Shown: positions 21,101 to 31,017, counted from the first letter of the stretch. The stretch is DNA of 64,000 nucleotides from Prorocentrum cordatum (GCA_963575745.1 CAUYUJ010006557.1:1107001-1171000), one strand, 5' to 3'. Notes: a model not told the origin generated them from the sequence alone. Made by a program: numbers and translations.

Positions 21101-21116
21101 AAAGTGGGCAAACGCT

Positions 21117-22196
21117 TCAGCGGCTCGCCGCCTGCCGCGACAGCATCTTGGGCACCCACTCCTGCACCCGCTGCAACACGTTATTCTTGTGCTCATTCCA
21201 GAAGCACAACATTGCGGATATCGTGCAGACAGGAACCGACTTGCCATTACCGCCGGAGCCCAGTGTCAAAGAGATCGCTTTCAAAGCCTGCTGTTCGCGA
21301 AGTTTCGTGGTCATGCCGGGCATGATCTTTCGCAGGGCAAGGCGCGATCCGCGTGGAACCGGCCACCGACCAGACAAAGCCAAGAGGTCACCAGGCAGCA
21401 AACGCGGCACTGTCAGTTTGGAACTGAGCCCAGCCAGCATGGTGATTTCCAGGATTCGCGTGCACTTGTATGCCCCGCATCCATCGACCTTGAATTCGCG
21501 CTTGCTTGCCATTTGGAAAACTACTTGAGCAAGGCTGAGCAGCACCTGTCGCCGCTGGGCCGTCTGCAGGGAGGGCGCGCATGAGGAGAGCAGTTGCGCC
21601 ATCTTGTTGCCGACGACGCGCATGAACTCAACAAGCTGCATGTTGCCGCGACAGATCTTCCCCGGGCGCTGGCCGCCACGGTGCGCGACCTCCGCAGTGT
21701 CGAGGTAATGCCTGAAACCTTTCAAGTCGTTTTGAGCTGAGTATGGCGCTGCAGCATCCACGGTCGCCGCCAAGCCCGTCGCGGCAGCAATGTAGATCAG
21801 ACGCACGAGGTGGCGGAAACGAACCAAAATACTCGTGCTGCGCGAAGTCCGCAGGCTGAGAAGCACCGCAGCACCTTTCTCCAGGGATTCCTGCAGTTTG
21901 CGTTGATCCTCGGGGTCAAATGGTTGGTGCGCAGGGTTTTCTGGCGATCGGATACCTGAAACGAATTCTGACAAGAGCTCTAAATTCACATTGCCACGCA
22001 GAGATGCGATGCCTGAACATATACAACCCCGAGCCTGCTTAGCTGCACATGCCCCACATGCGAAATGCAGTTCTGCACTCGAAGATTGAGGAGCACTGCA
22101 AATGCGACAGCGAACAAGGGCATCATTGTACAAGAAGCGCTCATATCTGCTTGTTGGGGTTTTTGCACCAACTAACAGTGAAGATATGACATTCAT
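21117..22196 (-). CDS. Hypothetical protein, 359 residues
   Basis: The best protein-coding candidate of the window. It has an ATG start (MNVISSLLVGAKT), a non-repetitive balanced composition and good predicted helices. Residues 31-60 are Cys-rich (CRICSAP, then FACGACAAKQARGCICSG), like a small zinc-binding motif with CX2C, CX2C and CXC spacing. Residues 75-215 are mostly helical (LQESLEKGAAVLLSLRTSRS, HLVRLIYIAAATGLAATVDA, LVEFMRVVGNKMAQLLSSC). A middle block has LLSLAQVVFQMASKREFKVD, and the C-terminus VCTISAMLCFWNEHKNNVLQ. I do not recognise the family. The frame stays open upstream of the ATG, so a 5' extension or exon is possible. No spliced leader or polyA signal is identifiable. The dispersed GGCTGAGAAGCACCG motif lies within its coding sequence. 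Confidence 0.6.
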   Translation of the reverse strand: MNVISSLLVGAKTPTSRYERFLYNDALVRCRICSAPQSSSAELHFACGACAAKQARGCICSGIASLRGNVNLELLSEFVSGIRSPENPAHQPFDPEDQRKLQESLEKGAAVLLSLRTSRSTSILVRFRHLVRLIYIAAATGLAATVDAAAPYSAQNDLKGFRHYLDTAEVAHRGGQRPGKICRGNMQLVEFMRVVGNKMAQLLSSCAPSLQTAQRRQVLLSLAQVVFQMASKREFKVDGCGAYKCTRILEITMLAGLSSKLTVPRLLPGDLLALSGRWPVPRGSRLALRKIMPGMTTKLREQQALKAISLTLGSGGNGKSVPVCTISAMLCFWNEHKNNVLQRVQEWVPKMLSRQAASR

Positions 22197-22309
22197 CTGA
22201 AGCGTAACTTTGCCACCACGTCTGCACCCGGAGCGCCTTGCCGTTCTCCTCGCAGCACGGCGGCGACCTGAAGTTCGCTGGCCGAAATGGAGCTGAGGCG
22301 CGTTAATCC

Positions 22310-22515
22310 ACGATGGTTTTCCCTCTGGGCGCGGCCCCGAGGCCCGCCAGGGAGTCCCAAGAAAGGCGAAGAGATTTCCCAGAGGCTCAGGAGGACCGAA
22401 GAGGTTTCCCCAGAAAGGCCCTCAGAGGCTCGTCAGAACCCCTCAGAAGGCTCCGAAGGAGCTCCTCAGAGACCCCGAAGCGGCCCGAGGAGGCCGTTCA
22501 GACGCCCGCGCCCGA
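22310..22515 (+). repeat. Diverged GGCC repeat fragment
   Basis: AGGCCCGCCAGGGAGTCCCA, AGAGGTTTCCCCAGAAAGG and GGCTCCGAAGGAGCTCCTC words resemble the GGCC family but with GAGG-rich spacing. Confidence 0.45.
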
Positions 22516-22843
22516 GCACGGAAGCAAGCGCCAGCGATGCTACAACATGGGCCGGCGGAATGAGCGAAACGAATGAAGAGTTGCACTCCTCGGAGTGGCC
22601 AAATCTTTCTTCTCCATGCCAGGGGCCAGCGCGGGTCGATACCTTTTGGTCACAGATTTTTTTTTTTTTTGAAAACCAATTTCTTGACCATCGCTAGTTG
22701 GCTGAAAGAACCGTAAATGACTAGGCAGGCTGAGAAGCACCGCGGGGCGTGGTGAAGCAGCGCATTCAATATAAAGAACAGAAAAGTGGGTTGAGCATAC
22801 AGAGGCACGGACAACGAAATGGATGATGAATGGATGATTATGA

Positions 22844-23239
22844 AGGGGCCTGGACAATGACGGCGTGCCAGACCACATCCAAGCCTGTCTGCAACCAGCG
22901 GACGGTGCGGACAAAGCCCCGGCACGTCTGTTGGGGCCAGCATCCAGGGCGCCGGAAGTGGGCAGAGACGACGAGGCGGGAGACGAGTCTGACGAGGAGA
23001 AAGAGACAGACAAAGACGGAGAAGCAGCAGAACAGCCTGACATGGCCTACCTGCATGAGAATGTGGCAGAGTTCACAGTTGCAGTGGATCCAGTGCATGA
23101 CATCGCTCCAGTCCGAATGATGCAAGCGCTGCAAGGCACGCTGGTGGCGCTGCAGGAGCAGGCAGCACGCTATGTAGCGATGTGTAGAAGCATATATGGA
23201 AACATTCCCCTTAAGATCCAGATGAGAATCCAGTTGTAG
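22844..23239 (+). CDS. Hypothetical acidic protein exon
   Basis: Open from just after a TGA at 22841 to a TAG at 23239, with no in-frame ATG until MAYLHENV. The protein has an acidic stretch (GDESDEEKETDKDGEAAEQ) followed by an ordinary segment, DPVHDIAPVRMMQALQGTL and helices VALQEQAARYVAMCRSIYG. The composition is unlike the surrounding repeats, and I think it is an internal or terminal exon. The last 20 codons fall in the composite-block leader (23175 on), which also occurs at 18520 and 20370, so the true C-terminus may lie earlier or the leader may be a captured exon end. No domain recognised. Confidence 0.4.
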   Translation, partial: RGLDNDGVPDHIQACLQPADGADKAPARLLGPASRAPEVGRDDEAGDESDEEKETDKDGEAAEQPDMAYLHENVAEFTVAVDPVHDIAPVRMMQALQGTLVALQEQAARYVAMCRSIYGNIPLKIQMRIQL

Positions 23240-23290
23240 AATTCTCCTGTTCTCGCAGTCGCAGTCGCATTCGCGATGACAGTCGCAGTG
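23175..23290 (+). repeat. Composite block leader, copy 3
   Basis: AGCGATGTGTAGAAGCATAT, ACATTCCCCTTAAGATCCAG and CCAGTTGTAGAATTCTCC match 18525-18620 in order and spacing, and lead into the second CAGCCT array. Confidence 0.85.
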
Positions 23291-23294
23291 GCAA

Positions 23295-24360
23295 CGGCAG
23301 TCACAGTCACAGCCTCAGCCTCAGCCTGCCTCAGTATCAGCCTGCCTCAGCCTCAGCCTCAGCCTGCCTCAGCCTCAGCCTCAGCTTGCTTCAGCCTCAG
23401 CCTCAGCCACAGCCTGCCTTCAGCCTCGGCCTCAGCCTCAGCCTGCCTCAGCCTCAGCCTGCATCAGCCTCAGCCTCAGCCTCAGCCTCAGCCTCAGCCT
23501 GCCTCATCAGCCTGCCTCAGCCTCAGCCTCAGCCTGCCTCAGCCTCAGCCTCAGCCTGCCTCAGCCTCAGCCTCAACCTTTTCCTCAGCATCAGCCTGCC
23601 TCAGCCTCAGCATCAGCCTGCCTCGGCCTCAGCCTCAGCCTGCTTCAGCCTCAGCCTCAGTCTGCCTTCAGCCTCGGCCTCAGCCTCAGCCTGCCTCAGC
23701 CTCAGCCTGCATCAGCCTCAGCCTCAGCCTCAGCCTGCCTCAGCATCAGCCTGCCTCAGCCTCAGCCTGCCTCTGCCTCAGCCTCAGCCTGCAGCCTCAG
23801 CCTCAGTCTGCCTTCAGCCTCGGCCTCAGCCTCAGCCTGCCTCAGCCTCAGCCTGCATCAGCCTCAGCCTCAGCCTGCCTCAGCCTCAGCCTGCCTCAGC
23901 CTCAGCCTCAGCCTCAGCCTCAGCCTCAGCCTCAGCCTGCCAGCCTCAGCCTCAGCCTCAGCCTCGGCCTCAGCCTCAGCCTGCCTCAGCCTCAGCCTGC
24001 ATCAGCCTCAGCCTCAGCCTCAGCCTGCAGCCTCAGCCTGCAGCCTCAGCCTCAGCTGCCTCAGTATCAGCTTGCCTAAGCCTCAGCCTCAGCCTGCCTC
24101 AGCCTCAGCCTCAGCCTGCTTCAGCTTCAGCCTCAACCTTAGCCTCAGCCTCAACCTTTTCCTCAGCCTCAGCCTCAGCCTGCATCAGCCTCAGCCTCAG
24201 CCTCAGCCTGCCTCAGCATCAGCCTGCCTCAGCGTCTGCCTCAGCCTGCTCAGCCTCAGCCTCAGCCTCAACCTCAGCCTCAGCCTCAGCCTGCCTCAGC
24301 CTCAGCCTGCCTCAGCCTCAGCCTCAGCCTGCCTCAGCAGCAGCCTGCCTCAGCCTCAGT
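23295..24360. repeat. (CAGCCT)n hexamer array 2
   Basis: About 1.07 kb of CAGCCT hexamers with TGC, TGCTT and CAT variants; three times the length of array 1. Three overlapping long plus frames are produced by it. Confidence 0.96.
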
Positions 24361-24362
24361 TG

Positions 24363-24696
24363 GCTACGGGCATTCAAAATGTGGCCCGGGAATGGAGTTC
24401 TGGGGAACTCGAAGAGCACGAAGTGGCCTACAGTTGGCTCCGGGCATTCAAAGTGTGGCCCGGGAATGGAGTTCTGGGAACTCGAAGAGCACGAAGTGGC
24501 CTACAGGGCTCCGGGCATTCAAAATGTGGCCCGGGAATGGAGTTCTGGGAAGTGGCCTACAGTTGGCTCCGGGCATTCAGAATGGAGTTCACGAAGAGCA
24601 CGAAGTGGCCTACAGTTGGCTCCGGGCATTCAGAATGTGGCCCGGGAATGGAGTTCTGGGAAGTCGAAGAGCACGAAGTGTGTGACTGTTGGCTTA
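24363..24696. repeat. 73-bp minisatellite array 2
   Basis: About five units of the same repeat as 19000-19485 (GTGGCCTACAGTTGGCTCC, GTGGCCCGGGAATGGAGTTC). Two units carry internal deletions (about 24505-24600), so the period is irregular. Confidence 0.92.
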
Positions 24697-24772
24697 AAAT
24701 GAATTCTGCGGCACCCTGTCCGGCACCCGCCCAGACCCCCCTGTGGAGTCATCTGCTGCTCTCTTTTGAGTC
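24697..24772 (+). repeat. Composite block tail, copy 2
   Basis: Same words as 19486-19572 directly after the 73-bp array. Confidence 0.8.
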
Positions 24773-26030
24773 TTGTAGAAACCTATTAGTGAAGATACCA
24801 GCTGAAGCCCTGGCGCCACCACGCGGACCCCAAAAGCCGCTGAGCGTGTGCCAGCGAAAGTGGGGAGGGCGGAAAGGTCGGACCCGCAGGTGGGGCCAGA
24901 CTGCCAGGCGGAACGTGCCAAAACCACTCACTCACTTGGAACGTGGGCCAGACTGTACGCCGCTGACGGGGTTCGGGTCAATGCCTGGAGAAGGCCGACC
25001 ACAAAGGAGAGCGCCCGCGATGGCCTCTGGTACCAAGGCGGTGTGCGAAACGCACCCCGAAGGCTCTCCTGTGGCTGTAGCCAATGCTAACACAAGCGCC
25101 AAAACGGTGCCTTGACCGACGTCCGTGTCCGCCGATGCCGACAAGCGGCCGACCGTACTGTCAACACGCCCATGTGAAAAGGGGGGTCAGAAGTCGCCGT
25201 CCCTACGGGCGACGAAGTGGAAACCACTGCATGTTGCCGAGTCCAAAGGATGGGCACCCGGAATGGCTGAGGCCGGTGGGGTTACGCGGAGCGTCCAGAA
25301 TTGCATTGTTGGCAGAGCGGTGCACGAATCCCACGTCTTGTGGGAACAACTTGCGTGTGGTCTGCGGCTGTTGGGCCACATCTCGCCCGACCTTCTTACG
25401 GGAGCCCTGCTCAGTGACAATCCATGGCCCACGCGCCCGCGGGAAATCCCAAATGGAGGGTCTTCAGAGGCCTTGTAGAGGCTTGCCTCCTGACAAGACT
25501 GGCGAGCTGGGCGGGTGCGTAATCCATCGTTCGGTCTTTGCGGCCAGGCCCTGCACTTTGTGGCTTCGGGAGCCTGGGTGGCAACAGCGCGCTGCAAAAA
25601 CACATCTCCGACGCGTAAACGTCACGAAGAAAAGCATTGCAATGATACTATCAATGGCCTGACACAACAACCTTTAACTCATCGAAGATCCGCCCAACTG
25701 CGGCGCGCGTTTCCCGCATGACATTATCTGTTTGAACACCCGCTCTGAGGGTGAAGAGCTATGAGGGCGAGGAAGAGCACAGGGAGAACGAGGAAGGCAG
25801 AAGGGACAGGATAATGGCAAGGAGAAAAGAGGGATGACGAGTCGAGGGGCAAGACGGTGAGGGGGGGTCTTAAGCAGGAATGGGCCTTCCTGGAAGCGTC
25901 CGGAGGTTTCCACAAGGCCTTCTTAGAGAAGCCCCCGGGCCCTTCGAAGGAGGTCCCCCCGCCTCCTCAGAGGGCTGCCCCCCCTCGCGCCACCTCCGCG
26001 TGCGCGCGGCCAGGGAGGAGAGCGGGTAGG
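24773..26030. other. No recognised gene; coding-like patches
   Basis: Plus frames at 24072-25115 and 25084-25662 and a minus frame at 25187-25603 give non-repetitive sequence without a recognisable domain, and strand cannot be decided. From about 25740 the sequence is purine-rich (AGGGCGAGGAAGAGCACAGG). Confidence 0.35.
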
Positions 26031-26037
26031 GATGCAG

Positions 26038-26152
26038 AGGGACTCCGAGGAGGAGGAGGAGGAGGAGGAGGAGGGGGAAGGGGAGGAGGAGGAGGAGGAG
26101 GAGGGAGGAGGAGGAGGAGGAGGAGGAGGAGGAGGAGGAGGCCGGGGAGGGA
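26038..26152. repeat. (GGA)n tract
   Basis: GAGGAGGAG triplets with a few GGGGAAG interruptions. Confidence 0.95.
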
Positions 26153-26795
26153 GGCGGGAGACAACAGAGGATCACCGAAGGCCCCTCCCCCCGACAGCGG
26201 GCGTTGCCTGCGCGAGCCTCATGGCGGGCAAGGCGGTCAGGTAACCATGGAGTAAGGTCACTGGGACTCGAGCCGCGGGAGGCGGCGGAGGAGAAGGGTC
26301 AGGACGAGTAAGAGGAATCGAAATAAGCCAAGGAGGATCAGCAACACTGGGAAGATGACCGGCAGCAGAAGGAGCAAGAGCAAGAGCATGAGCAGGATGA
26401 GATGGAGCTGTGGCCGCGACCATGACCAGACGAGAGGACACATGTTCAACAGGTCAAGCTTAGTGCTGAGAGACGGGCAGGAGCGCGAGAACACACAGCA
26501 GACTGGCATCCCCGCTCCGGCCCCAACGGTGGCTCGCGGATGTGCGTGGGCGCTGCTAGAACACGTTGGGAAATGTATGTACAGCGGGTTCGCGTTGTGA
26601 CGACCCGGGCGCTGGCCTCTGACACCGCGTGAATGGTTCAACCCTGAACGATCATCTCATTTCTATCGCCAAATTGTTCGAGGCTGGCCGATTCTGGGTC
26701 CCTGGCAACGTCCATAGCGGTCGCCGCCGCGTCGGCACGACGCGAACCTGCTGGAAGTCTCGCCTAGCGTCGCGTTCCACACATGCCGCAAAGCG
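26153..26795. other. No recognised gene
   Basis: Contains a purine-rich AGGAGCAAGAGCAAGAGCAT stretch (26370-26400). No supported coding region. Confidence 0.4.
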
Positions 26796-27160
26796 TCCGG
26801 CGCTGTGTTTTGGCATCTTCGGGGCCTCCTTGGGAGGCTTCCTGGCCATCTGAAGCCACTAGGACCTAGTGGCGGTCTACGGGAGTCTCCTAGGCATGTT
26901 GGAAGCTATCTCGAACCAACATGGGCTACATTGCGCGAAATTGGAAGCCATCTTGAGCTATCCGAGGCCCTCTTGGGCCATTTTGGACGCTCCAACGACC
27001 TGCGAGACCTCCCTTCCAGACCCAGGGGGAGGGGGGAGGGGAAGGGGCCAAACTCCCACAACCCGACCGACGGCCGTCTCGCTCACTCCCACCCGCCCTC
27101 CCACCACGTAAGCAGCACCCGAATCTCAGCATGGGCAGGGGCCGCCATCGACGATTGTGC
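26796..27160 (-). repeat. Inverted copy of the 18.1-18.5 kb dispersed repeat
   Basis: On the minus strand it reads TTCGGGTGCTGCTTACGTGG, TGGGAGGGCGGGTGGGAGTG, GAGCGAGACGGC, CCCTTCCCC and CGTTGGAGCGTCCAAAATGG, then AAGATGGC words, in the same order as 18130-18400 on the plus strand. Confidence 0.65.
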
Positions 27161-27689
27161 TGTTTTTTCTGTAAGGATCGCATGATGTCGCTGCGAACAG
27201 AACTGTGACAACTGGCGCAAAAGGGGAAAAGAGGAGGCTGCGGGGTAGTCAGGCAGAAAGAAAATCTTCACCCAGCAGGATGCGTGGCAAACAGAATAAA
27301 GGATATGTTAACCCGACACGCGCTGTGCCACACAGTCGTCGAGCCTGCTCAGCAGGGACTCGAGAGGCATCCAATAGATCTCGAGAGATATCCCAAGAGA
27401 CTCCGAGAAGCATCTAAGAAGCCTCTGGCCCGATGGGGGCTCCCCGAGCACTCCACATGATGCCGCGCTCACCCCATCAGGGCATCTCCCCTATCGTTCC
27501 TGGATGGGCGGTTGGGGATACGCGAAAGGTTACACATGTCACTGCCATCTTGTTGCCCGAGGATCGCTAAGCTTTTTCCTCCCCAGGTTATCATAGCACG
27601 TGCGCATATTACACTGAGAATCAGCACGCCCAGAGACGACTGAACATGACCGAACGTCATCAGCCTTCGTCCGACCGACAGACCCGATC

Positions 27690-27850
27690 CACTTCCCCCC
27701 TTCTTCCCTCCCCCCTTCTCCCCTTCCCCCTCCCCCCTCCCCCCTCCCTCCCCTCCCCTCCCTCCATCCTCCCCTCCCTCACTCCTCCTCCCCTCCCTCG
27801 CTCCCTCCCTCCATCTCCCTCCCTTCCTTCCCCCTCCCCACTCGGGAAAG
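27690..27850. repeat. C/T (CCCTCC)n tract
   Basis: Almost pure pyrimidine on the plus strand (CCCCCTCCCCCCTCCCTCCC), directly adjoining the coding-like segment at 27840-28179. Confidence 0.9.
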
Positions 27851-28179
27851 CAGACGTGGAGGACGCGGTTGTTTTTCTCTCTCTCGAGATGCGACGGGCA
27901 GCCCCCGCATCCCAGGCAGATCGCAAGGGCGGGGCGCGCACGCGCGCAGAGCTCGGCCCGGAGAGGGGAGAGTAAGCGGAGGAGGAGCGAAGCGGCATCA
28001 GCCTGCAGCGTACGCAACCAGTTTGCATCAGGTGTCAAGAGAAGCTGGCCCATGCTAGCATGGCCGATGGCATCACAGGAGCCGCCATGTGTCGTGGAAG
28101 CTACCCGGAATGCGCGCGCGCTGCACGACTCACAGGACAGCAATAGAAGGGCGAGGACTAAGGCCCAGGGCTCGATCAT
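27840..28179 (-). CDS. Candidate first exon of a secreted or membrane protein
   Basis: ATG at 28179 gives MIEPWALVLALLLLSCESC followed by SARAFRVAS: a short N-terminus, hydrophobic core and small residues at a plausible signal-peptidase site (SARA-F). Then come HGGSCDAIGHASMGQLLLTP and LLLRLLSPLRAELCARARPA, ending GCGGCPSHLEREKNNRVLHV before the purine tract (minus strand). The frame continues through the tract only as Gly/Glu/Arg, so an exon end near 27845 is likely. An in-frame extension upstream of the ATG exists (to 28416) but lies in the 100-bp minisatellite. Function unknown. Confidence 0.35.
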
Positions 28180-28329
28180 GACATGGGGGTTGAGAGCGAA
28201 GGGCAGGGTAGGGACGGAAGAGGAGACCGTGGAAGGATGACGAGGATGACACCGCAGGGGGCAGGAGGAGGAGGAGGGAGGGCGGCGATCAGTTCCCCGT
28301 GGCACGATGGACAGGTAGCGCGGCCCGCG

Positions 28330-29800
28330 CCATGTCGCTGCGGCGCTCCAAAGCGACGGCGAGGTCCCATCTGATCTGAACAAGACGCCACTCCGCTGGA
28401 CATCCCAGAAGCCCACGGCGACAGCTTAGCGATTCGCAGCCCCCAACGACGGCGAGGTACCACCTGATCTGAATAGGACGCCACTCCGCTGGACCTTCCA
28501 AGCGCCCACGAAAGTGGCGACAGCTTCACAATTCGCAGCCCCAACCGACGGCTAGGTCTCATCTGATCTCACTACGACGCCATTCCGCTGGACCTCCCAG
28601 GCGCCAACAGAAGTGACGACAGAGTCGCAGTTCGCAGCCCCCCAACGACGGCGAGGTCTTACCTGGTCTGAACAGGACGTCACTCCGCCGGACCTCCCAG
28701 GAGCCCACGAAAGTGGCGACAGCAGCTCGCAGCCCCCAGCGACGGCGAGGCTTCATCCGATCTCAATACGACGCCATTCCGCTGACCTCCGAGGCGCCCA
28801 CGAAAGCGACGATGGCTTCGCAGCTCGCAGCCCCCAGCGACGGCGAGGTCCCATCTGATCTAAATAGGACGCCGCTCCGCTAGACCTTCCAGGAGCCCAC
28901 GGCGACAGCTTGGCGATTCGCAGCCCCAAGCGACGGCTAAGTCTCATATGATCTGAATAGGACGTCATTCCGCTGATCCTCCCGTGCGCCCACGAAAGTG
29001 GCGAAAGCTTCGCACTTCGCAGCCCCCAGCGACGGCGAAGTAGCATCTGATCTGAATAGGACGTCACTCCGCTGGTCATCCAAGGAGCCCACGACAGTGG
29101 CGATAGTTTCGCAGCTCGCAGCCCCCAGCGACAGCGAGGTCTTATCTGGTCTGAAGTGGACGTCACTCCGCTCGACTTCTCAGAAGCCCACGAAAGCGGC
29201 GAAAGCTTCGCAGTTCGCAACTCGCAACCGAGAACGCACCAAAGTGGCGACGGATTTGCAGTTCGCAGCCCCCCTGCGACGGCGAGGTACCATCTGATCT
29301 AAATAGGACGTCACTCCGCTGGACCTCCCAGGCGCCAACGACATTGACGACACTTTCGCGATTCGCTACACCCGGCGACGGCGATGTCTCATCTCATCTG
29401 GATAGAACACCAGTCCGCTGGACATCTCAGGAACCCACGAACGTGGCGACAGAGTCACAGTTCGCAGCCCCCAGCGACGGCGAGGTACCATTTGATCTGA
29501 ATAGGACGTCACTCTGCTGGACCTCCCAGGCGCCCAGGAAAGTGGCGATAGCTTCGCAATTCGCAGCCCCCAGCGACGACGAGGTATCATCTGATCTCAA
29601 TAGGACGCCACTCCGCTGGACCTCCCAGAAGCCGACCAAAGTGGCGACAGAGTCGCAGCTCGCAGCCCCCAGCAACGGCGAGGTACCACCTGATCTGAAT
29701 AGGACGTCACTCCGCTGGACCTCCCAGGCGCCCACGACAGTGGAGACAATTTCGCAGCTCGCAGCCCCAGCGACGGCGAGGTCTCATTCTGCTGGACTCC
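28330..29800. repeat. ~100-bp minisatellite, about 15 units
   Basis: The word AGCGACGGCGAGG recurs about every 90-102 bp (near 28354, 28446, 28645, 28735, 28833, 29024, 29468, 29570, 29670, 29770, with variants between), joined by TGATCTGAATAGGACG, CACTCCGCTGGACCTCCCAG and GCGCCCACGAAAGTGGCGAC. The last four units are spaced about 102 bp, so a plus frame (29344-29800) encodes a 34-residue repeat (QFAAPSDGEVP, DLNRTSLRWTSQ). The minus strand is also open over much of it. Coding status is undecided. Confidence 0.9.
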
Positions 29801-29899
29801 CTAGCAGCTCTCAACGGTGGCGACGGTTTGGCAGCTCGCAGCCCCCCATGCAGAACGGCGAAGTACGGGGCAGGCTGGCAGGCAGGTACAAGCCAGGTA

Positions 29900-30085
29900 C
29901 ATGCCTTGAGAGGCGAGGAGGAAAGAGAGGAGGAAAGAGGAGGGAAGACGAGAGGAGAGGAGTAAAGAAGAGGAGAGGGAGAGGGGGAACGAAGAGGGAG
30001 AGGGGCAGGGCCAGTACGAGGAGAGGAGGAGGGAAGAAGAGAAGGAGGGAGGCCGGAGGAGGAGGAGGAGGAGGAGGAGGAGGTC
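29900..30085. repeat. Purine-rich GAGGAG tract
   Basis: GAGGAAAGAGAGGAGGAAAG words ending in a (GGA)n run at 30055-30085. Confidence 0.85.
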
Positions 30086-30249
30086 GCGACCGCAGTGCTC
30101 CAGTCCAAACGAGAGGCCAAAGCAGGAGGGTTGGGAACCGACTGCTCCGCCATCGGGGACACCCGTCCCCGAGGCGGCCAGAAAGTTGACAACCCCACAT
30201 CGCCCCGCGGGGATTCCACTTTGCGCGCTATCCTGGGAAGGGCCAACAT

Positions 30250-30440
30250 GTAATCGATGAATCACATCGGAATCGGAATCGGCATCAACTCGGCCGCATC
30301 GGCATGAAGATGGAATCGAATCGGATCGGCCGCGCCAGGATGCACAACAGCGCCGCGCAAGCAGAGGGCCTGGTCGGATCGTCGGAATCAGACGGGTTCG
30401 GGACCGATACATCGAATCGCACCGATCAGATCGAGATGAA
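30250..30440. repeat. AATCGG-type degenerate repeat, copy 1
   Basis: Repeated AATCGGAATCGG, AATCGAATCGGATCGG and similar words. Related stretches at 32385-32600 and 35530-35720. Confidence 0.6.
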
Positions 30441-30867
30441 CCCTGGGACAGGCGTCCTCCTGTGGGGCAGTATGCGGACGACCCAAGCGGGAAGGCGCGG
30501 AGCACAGCCAGAAATGTGGACGGCGCCGAGGCGAGAGAACGCCATTCCGAGCGGCCGAGGACGCTCCAAATTTGGAAACACGCCTGATCAGTGCTTCCTG
30601 CGTGCAAGCCCTGAGAGGGTCCAATGCGATGGGCGGCGTGGGCAGGGATTCGGACCTCTTCACTGGCCTCACCGTCCCTATCTTCAACGAGGGTGGATCG
30701 GAACAGGGCAAGTTGAGACAACGACAGCCCAAAATCGGACCCCGGACGCTTCTCAGGGTCCGAACGCGCCCAGCTGCGTCCAGCCGTAGCGGCTAGGGGC
30801 CGCCCCGAAGGCCCACTATCGCTGTCTCAGCTCGCGCTCCTCTGATCCATGATAAGCATCGTCCAGC
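30441..30867. other. No recognised gene
   Basis: Both strands carry open frames without recognisable domains. Confidence 0.4.
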
Positions 30868-30875
30868 CCTGGTGG

Positions 30876-31017
30876 CAGGGCTGAACCTAAACGGGTTTTT
30901 CGTTTTCGTTTTGTTTTCGTTTTCCCTCGTTTTGTCTTCAATCGGCCCTTAACGCAGAACGAGATCGAAACGAAAACGGCCCACGAAATCGCCAAAACAC
31001 CGTTAGGTCCACCCCTG
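30876..31017. mobile_element. hAT-like MITE, copy 1
   Basis: 142 bp. It starts CAGGGCTGAACCTAAACGG and ends CCGTTAGGTCCACCCCTG, an imperfect terminal inverted repeat with the CAGGG end typical of hAT elements. It is flanked on both sides by the same 8 bp, CCTGGTGG (30868-30875 and 31018-31025); hAT transposases make 8-bp duplications (family knowledge). The interior is T/G then A/C rich and folds back (CGTTTTCGTTTTG against CGAAACGAAAACGG). It has no coding capacity, so it would depend on a transposase elsewhere. Confidence 0.8.

Noticed and set aside
23276-24702. Two long (PQ)n/(SA)n/(LS)n proteins
   Set aside because: CAGCCT satellite read in different frames; runs into the 73-bp array whose period shifts the frame.
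28330-29800. CRISPR-like or TALE/PPR repeat gene
   Set aside because: Unit length varies and no TALE or PPR signature is visible; a 34-residue period alone is not evidence.
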